From NCBI GenBank assembly GCA_943787265.1, contig CALSLT010000015.1:1-64000 (forward strand): a stretch of 64,000 nucleotides of DNA, in the 5' to 3' direction. The DNA comes from an uncultured Planctomycetaceae bacterium (GTDB lineage Bacteria; Planctomycetota; Planctomycetia; Planctomycetales; Planctomycetaceae). Under the pieces are notes generated by a model that did no database searches, had not been told where the DNA came from, and saw nothing but the letters and a program-made list of their open reading frames with translations. Position numbers and translations under genes: made by a program. This document shows positions 26,921 through 35,400 of this stretch, piece after piece (the first letter of the stretch is position 1; every line of letters begins with the position of its first letter).

Positions 26921-29536
26921 TTAGTAAGTCAGGATCGCTTCGAAGAACGAGGCGAACATAGTTTCGACGTCGCCGTCGCCGTACGTTGAATACAAGTCTT
27001 TGAAGCCTTCATCCGGAATCAGAGCTGAGACTCCGAACAGGACGATTGCGTTATCGTTGTGGAATGGCCGCCACTCGAAGCCGACGCTCAGGTCCAAGCC
27101 AATTTCAGGATCAATGTCGCTCTGAAAAGTGTACGTGCTTAGAACTTCCGTCTCGTCGAACATCAGGTAGTTCGCATTCATGATCGTTCGGAGCTTCGGC
27201 GTGAGGTCCATGTCGAGCCCCACGTTAAACAGTAACAAACCCGGGTTCGTGAAGTTGCTCTGTCCCTGAGTTTTGCTGGATCGCAGATTCGGAACGAGAG
27301 CGCGATTGTTGACAAGCTGAACTCCGAAGAGCTGAATCGCTTGACGCTGCCAGTAGCTGAACTCGCCGCCGGCAAACACCGGGTTGTCCATGATCGTGTC
27401 GAAGCCTTCGGCGTCCTGGTCGTTCGGGTTCGCATCACCCGACGAGTAGAAGAACGATGCTCGGAAGCGAGCCCAGTCACGGTCGTAGGAAAGTTCGATG
27501 GCTGCCATCGTCGCGTTGATGTCGAGTTCCTGGCCACCGATCGGATTCTTTCCGTCCCGGCCCGTCACATAGTAGAACGCGTTGCTGACATTGAAGCGGC
27601 CCATGTGACCATCACCAGCGAAACCGAAGTAGTAGGCTTCGACCCTGTGTTCCTGAAAGATGCCGACCGGGTCCGGCCGCACCAGGAAGTTGTTACGGTC
27701 AAACTTCGTGCTCGGCGCGTCATTGTTCATGTGGAAACTGGCCTGAGCCGTGTATCCTGGAAAAATGAAATCCTGCATGTAGTAGTTGGCAATCAGAATG
27801 TTCTGATGACGATCGTTGTAGGTGTTCAGCCCCGAGTTCGTATCCTTTTCGACCATGTCGTAGTACAGAACGTTGAACTGGTGCCTGTTTGAATATTTCG
27901 ACCCGAACAACCGAACGGCTCGGTTTGTGTCGAAGAAAATGAATCCGCGAAAGTCGGAGTTGAACAACTGATTGCCCGCTCGAGCTGACACAAAGTCGTA
28001 ATCGGGGCTGAGGTCAGCGAGCTTCACTTCACCGAAGTATTCCTGCAGAAGGATCGAATGATCTCTAAAGCGACGGCGGCCTTCGCGAACGTCAGGATTA
28101 ACGACGGCCAGTTCTCTGACATTCAATTCGTTAAAGTTGAACGCAGGAACAAGACGGACCTGCCAGTCGAGCGGCTTAAAGGCCGTCGTGCTTCCGTGAA
28201 ACAGGTCCATCCGAAGGAAGAAGTTCTGGTTGATCGCGAACTGACCGGGATCTCCGAAGAACTCTTCCTGCGGCGCACTGATTGTGCTTTCAAACGGCGT
28301 CGTGCCGATTGGAGTCTGTCGGTAGTCGAACAGAGTCTGACTTGTCGCCGTAATGTTCATGAAAGTGCTTTGGCCGATGATCGGGTAGTCGCCCTTCAGC
28401 ACGTTCTGGTTGTACGGGTCCCACCAGTGCCCCTCGGTGCCGATGTAGTCAACGGTGTAGGGATAGCTGAGGCCGTAGCGGTCGACTCTTGGATAACCAA
28501 GACGCCAACGGTCGGGAACCGGAACGAAGTGGCTGTCCTGTTGTGTCTCAGTCGGGATGATTCCAGACGGACCCGTGAAGCCGCGCGGAGCATCTGTTTC
28601 CGGAATCAGCAGCTCTTCGAACTGAGCCATCGCCGGCACAACACTCGGAGTCACTCGCTGCTCGATCGGGCGATCAAGGACTTCCGGGCTGCGACGTTTA
28701 GGAAACGTGCCGGGCTCTTTGTTCGTCAGGTCTTCAAGATCGCGAAGCTGGGCTTCGAAGTCCTGTGTGGAAAGTCTTCTCGGAGCGGACCGGTCTCCTT
28801 GAGAGCCTGGTGCGGATTCAGAGCCTGGTGCGGGAGGCACTCCGACACCGTCGACAAACGCCACCCGGCGAATGCTCTCGCCCGACTCCATAAACGGAGG
28901 CACTTCGTCAACCGAGCCTTGCGCGACTCTACCGGAATGTGCAGCAACAACCGACGCTGGCTGAACGCCTTTTGCCGGAGCCAGTGACGCGGCCAAGCTT
29001 CGGAGATGTGCATCCGGATCTGCACCCGCCATTTCGTGCAAACGAGATGCGATTCGCGCCGAAATGCTACTTTTTGACAATCTTCGAAGAATCATCTCGC
29101 GGACGTCCCGGTCGCTGTCACGCGTTAACTCAAGCTGAAGCTCAGACTTGAGTGGCTCGGTCGCCGCGTCCAGCAGGCCAGTCAGCCGCAGACGTTCGAG
29201 ACGATCCGGATGTTTCAGTAGTCGAGCAAGCTCAAGTTGCTCATCGGGGATTCGAAGTTTCCTCAGCGAATCCCAGGCAGCTTCTTCGACTTCGGCATCG
29301 GGGCTGTGAATTTCGGCAAGGTGACGCAGAATCCGCTCACGCATGGACTCAGTTTCTTCGGCAGCGGACAGATACCCGCCATTTGGTGTGAACCCATTGT
29401 TGGGAACGACACCTGCCAGAAGCACCGCGCTCGTCATGAGCACAGCGACTGGTCGGAGTGATTTTCTGAGTGCCGCTCGGACAGCGTTGACCGAACGTCT
29501 CAGTTCATGATTTCGGCGACAGGTGAAGAGTTCCAC
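26921..29536 (-). CDS. Predicted outer-membrane beta-barrel protein with HEAT-like N-terminal domain
   Basis: About 871 residues. A positively charged start and hydrophobic stretch (RPVAVLMTSAVLLAGVVP) form a signal peptide. Residues about 60-180 are short helical repeats like HEAT (RILRHLAEI, ARLLKHPDRLERLRLTGLLD). A Pro/Ser-rich linker follows, then about 500 residues (about 360-871) of alternating polar/aromatic strands (GFIFFDTNRAVRLFGSKYS, RFRASFFYSSGDANPN) ending in AILTY, a terminal aromatic as in outer-membrane barrels. No CXXCH is present. The GTG at 29536 is chosen for its AAGG seven bases upstream; a TTG at 29575 is the furthest possible start. It precedes the multiheme cytochrome by 122 bases, so it is a plausible porin partner. 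The barrel call rests on residue pattern only. Confidence 0.75.
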   Translation of the reverse strand: MELFTCRRNHELRRSVNAVRAALRKSLRPVAVLMTSAVLLAGVVPNNGFTPNGGYLSAAEETESMRERILRHLAEIHSPDAEVEEAAWDSLRKLRIPDEQLELARLLKHPDRLERLRLTGLLDAATEPLKSELQLELTRDSDRDVREMILRRLSKSSISARIASRLHEMAGADPDAHLRSLAASLAPAKGVQPASVVAAHSGRVAQGSVDEVPPFMESGESIRRVAFVDGVGVPPAPGSESAPGSQGDRSAPRRLSTQDFEAQLRDLEDLTNKEPGTFPKRRSPEVLDRPIEQRVTPSVVPAMAQFEELLIPETDAPRGFTGPSGIIPTETQQDSHFVPVPDRWRLGYPRVDRYGLSYPYTVDYIGTEGHWWDPYNQNVLKGDYPIIGQSTFMNITATSQTLFDYRQTPIGTTPFESTISAPQEEFFGDPGQFAINQNFFLRMDLFHGSTTAFKPLDWQVRLVPAFNFNELNVRELAVVNPDVREGRRRFRDHSILLQEYFGEVKLADLSPDYDFVSARAGNQLFNSDFRGFIFFDTNRAVRLFGSKYSNRHQFNVLYYDMVEKDTNSGLNTYNDRHQNILIANYYMQDFIFPGYTAQASFHMNNDAPSTKFDRNNFLVRPDPVGIFQEHRVEAYYFGFAGDGHMGRFNVSNAFYYVTGRDGKNPIGGQELDINATMAAIELSYDRDWARFRASFFYSSGDANPNDQDAEGFDTIMDNPVFAGGEFSYWQRQAIQLFGVQLVNNRALVPNLRSSKTQGQSNFTNPGLLLFNVGLDMDLTPKLRTIMNANYLMFDETEVLSTYTFQSDIDPEIGLDLSVGFEWRPFHNDNAIVLFGVSALIPDEGFKDLYSTYGDGDVETMFASFFEAILTY

Positions 29537-29957
29537 AGCGGAGCCTTGACTTGGGGATGTCAGGACAGATCCCAATGCGCAGTCGTGGAGTCCGGAGACT
29601 CACTGTCGTGCTATCGGCCACGGAGCTGTGTGAACTTGTTCCGGATATTCCGATTATGCCGAAATTCCGAATTACGCCAGTAAAATGGATAAAACCGGAA
29701 ACTACGGCAAAGTAACAACGTGCCCATCCAGCCATACTCGAACTCACACGTCCAAGTGAGTTCAGAACCGGCGCTGGCTCCAGGCCACCATCCCCTCATC
29801 AAACGGGTGGCCGCGGTTGCTTGCAACCGGGGTGGCGCAGCCACAAGAGGCTGGTTCCAGAACCCCCGAAATAGAACCTCTTGTCGCTTCGCGACACAGG
29901 TTGCGAGCAACCGGTGCCACCCGAGGGCAACTGGGGAAAACACCCCGAGGCTGACAA
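29537..29957. other. Intergenic region between the barrel gene and the LarA-like gene
   Basis: No convincing gene was seen on either strand. The part near 29640-29720 is AT-richer than its surroundings and should hold the promoter of the barrel/cytochrome genes. The other end, 29805-29922, is a dense set of inverted repeats described separately, which lies just after the LarA-like stop codon. Confidence 0.6.
29805..29922. repeat. Composite inverted-repeat element
   Basis: Outer arms GGGTGGC (29805-29811) and GCCACCC (29916-29922) enclose several perfect dyads: CGGTTGC/GCAACCG (29814-29829), CAAGAGG/CCTCTTG (29844-29883), TGTCGC/GCGACA (29882-29896) and GGTTGC/GCAACC (29899-29912). It could fold into a cruciform-like structure and may end transcription of the LarA-like gene. 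It looks like a dispersed planctomycete intergenic repeat rather than a gene. Confidence 0.65.
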
Positions 29958-31232
29958 TCAGTGGCTTCGTTCAGTCAACACGGGAGCCAGATTACCGGCC
30001 AAGTCAAAAGCCATCTCATCCGGGCCGGAGACGACTTCCAGGCCGTCGGCAGCTTTCACCTGATCGATGAACGCTTCACTGACCAGCACTTCGCCGAGCG
30101 TCAGCGTGTCGGGAACCTGGACGACCTTTGCATTCTCGGGCTCGACCAGGCCAGTGGTTGGCAATGCGTTTTCGATGACCTCGCGGTCGGTTTCAAAGTG
30201 GCAAGGGATTGCCGCGGCGGACGGATGGTTGCCGGTGATGCAGTTAATCTGAGTGATCTTCTGATCGACGGACTCGACCGTGCGGCAGTTAGTGAATTCG
30301 GCCATGCCCAGGCCGGTGGCGTTTCCGTGAGTTGCTTCCGTCAGGCCTCGTACAAAGATGCGTTTCACTTTGAAGTCGTCTTTATCCGTCGCGGCGTGGT
30401 CGTTGTATTTTCGACCGATGATGTTGGTGTCCATGCCGGTTCCGCTGATGTTCTTGCCGATTTCGTCGACAATCAACAGACCGATCTCTTTGAACGGCAG
30501 AGTCGGCATCCACGCGGTGGCGGTCTTCAGGAGGTCACACTCGCGCTCGTAGAAGTCTTCCGGAGCGACGGCGGCGATCATGCCGGTTTCGTCGTACGCA
30601 TTTTCGACAATCGCAACCCCGGCCAGGATTCCGCACTTTTCGACAACGCAGTCACCGACGGCTCGAATGATTTCCAGAAAGCTGTGGTCAAGAATCGCTC
30701 GATGATAAATCTTCGCGCCGGCATGCTTGCCCAGCCCGATCAGCATCATCTTGTGCAGCCCGGATTCGATCGGCCCAACGAAACCGGTATGAGGTTTCAC
30801 TCGGCCTGAGACAATCACGTGGTCGCAGTTGAAGGCCTCTTTGTCGAAGTGGACCGGGATGCCCTGCGGAGTTTCGTCAACGACGACCGTCTCCATGCTC
30901 GCCCGAATCTCGGCTCCGGTGAACTCTTCGGTGATTCCGTACCCTTCGATGATCCCGCGCTGGCCTTCGGCCGTGCCGCCGCCATGACTGCCCATTGCCG
31001 GAACGATCACCGGCTTCGCATCGAGCGATTTCACGTGATCACAAATGGCCTTCGTGATGACGGCGATGTTGGCGATTCCTCGGCTACCGGCCGTAATCGC
31101 GACCGTCTGAGCGGCCTGGACCTTCGCCCCCAGATTCAACGCGGCGAGCTGCTGCTCAACTTCGGCCGGGATGTCGTCGATCTTCGGCGCGTCAAACTTC
31201 TGCCGGATTCGAATCATTCGCGGAAACGCCAT
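29958..31232 (-). CDS. LarA-like (DUF2088) protein, nickel-pincer racemase superfamily
   Basis: This 424-residue protein belongs to the lactate racemase LarA/DUF2088 superfamily, whose characterised members use a nickel-pincer cofactor to racemise or epimerise 2-hydroxy acids. Visible blocks are VAITAGSRGIAN, PAMGSHGGGTAEGQ, and SGRVKPHTGFVGPIESGLHK then MLIGLGKHAGAKIYH, which contain the histidines and lysine expected around the cofactor. The substrate cannot be told from sequence and lactate is not assured. The ATG at 31232 has AAGGAGAG seven bases upstream; an ATG at 31283 would add 17 residues. No larB/C/E maturation genes are in the window. A 61-residue gene lies upstream on the same strand. 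Confidence 0.85.
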   Translation of the reverse strand: MAFPRMIRIRQKFDAPKIDDIPAEVEQQLAALNLGAKVQAAQTVAITAGSRGIANIAVITKAICDHVKSLDAKPVIVPAMGSHGGGTAEGQRGIIEGYGITEEFTGAEIRASMETVVVDETPQGIPVHFDKEAFNCDHVIVSGRVKPHTGFVGPIESGLHKMMLIGLGKHAGAKIYHRAILDHSFLEIIRAVGDCVVEKCGILAGVAIVENAYDETGMIAAVAPEDFYERECDLLKTATAWMPTLPFKEIGLLIVDEIGKNISGTGMDTNIIGRKYNDHAATDKDDFKVKRIFVRGLTEATHGNATGLGMAEFTNCRTVESVDQKITQINCITGNHPSAAAIPCHFETDREVIENALPTTGLVEPENAKVVQVPDTLTLGEVLVSEAFIDQVKAADGLEVVSGPDEMAFDLAGNLAPVLTERSH

Positions 31233-31347
31233 CAGACTCTCCTTAATTGGTGGGTCCGAGAGTTTAGTGCGTTGGCCGTTCAAGAAAACCCGACGCGACG
31301 GCGAGCTACCAATACCGCGACGCTCTGGAACGTGCCTTGCGGATTCT

Positions 31348-31411
31348 GTGGCACGACACGCCGTGTCGTCAGCCTGGCAGATGGGGCTAACGACACGGAG
31401 TGTCGTGCCAC
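31348..31411. repeat. Palindromic repeat, copy 1
   Basis: Two 22-base arms (31348-31369 and 31390-31411) beginning GTGGCACGACAC and ending GTGTCGTGCCAC pair with one mismatch around a 20-base centre. The element starts nine bases beyond the stop of the 61-residue gene and may end its transcript. A second copy with perfect arms is at 31805-31868. Confidence 0.9.
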
Positions 31412-31419
31412 TGTCGCCG

Positions 31420-31605
31420 TTACACCGCGACTTCGACGTCTTTGCGATCCATTTCTTCCAGCACGATCGGGTGCCAGGTGTAGTCTCGTTCTTCGGGAGC
31501 GGCGTAATTCAGACGTGCCCAGGTCCGCAGACGGATTTCTTCGACAAGGTCGACCAGGCCGTGAGTGTCAATGACCTTTGCAATGCGGGGGAAGGTTGGT
31601 TCCAT
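31420..31605 (-). CDS. Small conserved-looking protein, 61 residues
   Basis: The frame encodes a charged protein, MEPTFPRIAKVIDTH, then VDLVEEIRLRTWARLNYA and EERDYTWHPIVLEEMDRKD. It has normal amino-acid use, no signal peptide and no cysteine. ACAGGAG ends eight bases before the ATG at 31605, and a palindromic repeat lies just past the stop; both support a real gene. I do not recognise a named family. It sits 187 bases upstream of the LarA-like gene on the same strand, but the palindrome between them suggests separate transcripts. Likely cytosolic. Confidence 0.7.
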   Translation of the reverse strand: MEPTFPRIAKVIDTHGLVDLVEEIRLRTWARLNYAAPEERDYTWHPIVLEEMDRKDVEVAV

Positions 31606-32416
31606 CGAAGCGGCTCCTGTTGCCAGTGATTGTTCAATCGACTGGCCGTGAGAAATCCAGTCAGCGGTGTTCTGTTTGAGCGGCCACCATACCCGTGCTT
31701 CTTTGATTTTCTCAAGCGGCGATTCGCTGCTGGAGGCATCCTCGAACTTTCCGCCCGCATTTCAGAGATAACCGATAAAGCCTGGCGTCGATTGGCCGTT
31801 TTCTGTGGCACGACACTCCGTGTCGTCAGCCTGACCGGTAGGGCAAACGACACGGAGTGTCGTGCCACTGTAAAGCACTTCCCGCCGACAGCCTGTCCAT
31901 ATTCACAGCACAGACATTCGGGCGTGTCCACTTCAATGTTCAGTGTTTAACGAAGTGCTTGCCACCGGCGTGACCGTTCAGATTTCCTGACAGTCCGGCG
32001 TTCCTGGACAGACTCGAACGATCAGAACGCTCTCCACAGCAGCCACAAGCCGCAGAGCCGCCGTGCTGGCTGTACCGGTTTGTCACTTCGTGCGTTTCTT
32101 GTCGTGCCGGTTGTGATGGTGTTGCCGCTCAAAATGTTTGTGACGTGTCTGCGTCATGAAACGACCCTGCCTGAATGCCACCCGAGGCCTGGAGTGTGCA
32201 TTGAAGGGATGGAGCGGATTTTCTGCGCGCAGGTTTTGCGCTCAGATGAACACTGTTTTTGTTGATTTTTATTCGGGTCTCGTCTTTTGAGGCTCACGCG
32301 GAATTGTCATTGCCTGGCAGAGTCAGGCAGCCGTGGAGCGTTCGGCTTTGTGGAGAACTGGTCGCCAGACCGGCTCTGTGCAGAAACCCGGACGTCGCCA
32401 ACACCTGGGAAACACG
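31606..32416. other. Long non-coding region upstream of the giant gene
   Basis: No credible gene in 811 bases. It contains palindrome copy 2 (31805-31868), a 19-base element CACTTCAATGTTCAGTGTT (31928-31946) that recurs at 53292-53310, and an AT-rich run at about 32250-32275 that may belong to the promoter of the giant gene. The long leader before the ATG at 32417 leaves room for regulation that could not be resolved. Confidence 0.55.
31805..31868. repeat. Palindromic repeat, copy 2 (perfect arms)
   Basis: Arms 31805-31826 and 31847-31868 are exact 22-base inverted repeats, starting GTGGCACGACACTCCG, around a 20-base centre (CAGCCTGACC at its left). The two copies share the arms and much of the centre and are 457 bases apart. 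Confidence 0.92.
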
Positions 32417-35400
32417 ATGCGATCCATTGACTGGTTGACCACCATCTCCAATCGAATCCGGGCAACTCGTTTTCAACGGGCCAGGCTTCAGCGAGCCAGA
32501 CGCAAGCACACGGGCAACCGTTTCACTCGTGCTGCCGGGCTGGTTCAGTCCGAGGGCCCTCGCGCGCAGACAGCCAGCGAATCTCAGTTGCGCGAGTCGT
32601 TGTGGCACTCGTTTGACGTGGCTCCGCGGTTCACTCGAGACAGCCGTCGCTTCCAGCGTCAGATGTGGAACACTTCAGACATCGCGGCGATGACCGAGCG
32701 ACTGGAAGACCGCACGCTGCTGTCCGCGGTTTCTGAGGCGGCACCCGCGTTGAATCTCGATATCAACGCTGCTGAGACAATCGGAATTTCCAGCAACGGG
32801 TCGACTTACACATTGACGACATCCGGAAGCTGGACAGGCTCCGATTCTGCCAATGTCACAGGCACTGGCACCAGCACTCTGACCGTGACTGCGGCAGGGC
32901 TGGCCGCCTTTGACACGATCAACCTTACTGACTCGGCAGCGGGCGCTGTCGTTAACTTCAACGATAGCACCGGTTCATACCGCGACTCGATCAATGTCAC
33001 GCTTGATGACACAGGCTCCGGCACAATCACCTTCAACGGAGCATCACCATTCACGGACTCCGCCGCATTGGTGGCAACGACGGCTCAAAACATCTCGTTA
33101 AGTTCCAGTTCGAGCATCACCACTGTCAACGGCGGAATCTCGCTAAGCGCTAATGCTTCAGGCACGACGAGTGGAAACTTCATTGGCCTGGAAGCCAGCA
33201 ACGCAACACTCCAATCGACCGGCACCGGGAATATCTCGCTGACAGGCAAAGGGGCAAACAACAGCAATTCAGACAGTTCCCAATACGGCGTTTATCTCCA
33301 CGGTGGAACGAGTCTGACTTCGACATCGACCAATACGAGTGCAGGGACGATCACAATCAACGGGACTGGCGGTGCCGGCACAGCGTCGAACTACGGTGTC
33401 TTTGTGGCAGATACGACTACCGACATCGTGAGCGTCGAAGGAGCCGTCTCGATCACAGGACAGGGCGGAAACGGCACAGGGACACGTAACTATGGTGTTC
33501 GACTTCAGAACATCGAAACGCTGAGTTCAACCGGAACGACATCTACGGCCGCGACGATCACGGTGAACGGTACAGGTGGTAGTGGCTCTGGCAGCGACTA
33601 TGGAGTGTATTTTTCCGGTGGCACGACGGACGTCTCGAGCGTGAACGGTAATGTCTCGATTACTGGGTCTGCCGGATCGGGCGGTGGTTCGAATTACGGT
33701 GTGTCGATCGAGTCGATCGATTCAATCGCGTCGTCCGGCACAGGAACCGACGCCGCCGACATCGTGATTATGGGCACCGGTGGCGACGGCACGAGCTCAA
33801 ATACTGGCGTACAGTTGAGTGATGGCTCTTCTACTGACGTAACCAGCAGCGCTGGCGACATCACGATTACCGGCGTCGGTGGCGCCGGTTCAACCAACAA
33901 CTTCGGGGTCAATCTTGAAGCTGGAGCTCTGGTTCAGACGGCAACCGGGATGGTACAGGTGACGGGCACAGGTGGTGGGTCGAGCGGTGTCGGAATTCGA
34001 ATGATCGCTGGAAGCGGTGGAAATGTCGTTTCCACGGGAGCAGGGACGATTACGTTGACAGCGACGGCAGCAGCATCGGCTTTGCAGCCAGACCTGGATG
34101 TCGGATCGTCCAGCGTAATCGGTGGTCCCTCAGCAACGGGGGACATCTCGATCAATGCCGACTCAATCGAGCTGGAGTCTTCGTTAAGCGTGGAATCCGA
34201 TGGAGCTCTTACGATCCAGCCACGGACCGCCAATACAACAATCGGTCTGGGTGACGGTATCGGAACACTCAATCTGGACGACACCGAAATCGGTCTACTA
34301 CAGAATGGCTTCAGTTCAATCACAATCGGTAATTCAACAGCCGGCGACATTGACATCAAAAGTGCCTCGTTCGCCGACCCGCTGACGCTCATCACTGGCG
34401 GCGAGACCAACGACACAACGGGTACAGACCTCAGGATGACCGACGGCGATACCGCGACCGTCGACGGAACAGTTGGACCGGGGCAGTCGCCAGGCCTTTT
34501 AACCGTCATGGGTAACTTCGCCATCGCCGCCAACAGCACTTATGAAGTGGAAATCGGCGGAACAACGCCGGGCGAGGCGAACACAAACCATGATCAGATT
34601 GACGCAACTGGATCAGTGACAATCGGAACGGGAGTGACACTTTCAACACTCCAATTCAACAGCTTCACCCCGGCACTAGGCAACACATTTGAAATCATCA
34701 ACCGCACCGGCGGGTCTGGCGAGTTCGACTCACTGGCCGAAGGCGGGACGATCAGCAACTTCCTCGGCTCGGGTCTGGATGCCACGATCACCTACTCAGG
34801 CGACGACGGCGACGATGTGGTGCTGACCGTTGTGGCCGCCGCTCCGGCAACAACGACCGATGTGACACTGGTTGGCAACGTACTGACCATCACCGACGCC
34901 GAAAGCGACGACACCGCCGACGACCTGGTGATCAGCTTCGCCACAGACACCTACACCATCACCGACAGCAGCGGCGCGTTGATCGACGCCTCGTCCATCG
35001 CCAGCTCGACCGGCAGCGGAACAGCAACAGTCACCGTCCCCGTCGGCTCGATCGACGGCATCAACTTCAACACGCTCGGCGGCGACGATGTTGTCAAAGT
35101 CACCAGTCTCCAGCCGAGTCTGGCAGGTGGTTTCACCATCAACGGCGGCACTGGTACCGACCGGGCAACCATTGACGGCACGATTGCGACAACGGGAACC
35201 GGAGCTGTCGACATCACCGTGACGAGTAACATTGTCGTGAATTCGGCCGCGAGTATCACAACGGTTAACGGCGGAATCACGCTCAGCGGGAACGCTGGTC
35301 AAACAGTGGCGGGCACAATCACCGGAGTCGACATCAACGGAGGCACGGTCTCAACATCGGGCACCGGGCTGATTTCCATCACGGGCAAAGGTGGACCGAA

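Noticed and set aside
32080..32265. Small plus-strand open frame of 61 codons upstream of the giant gene.
   Set aside because: No ribosome-binding site, an unusual Cys-rich composition and no recognisable features.
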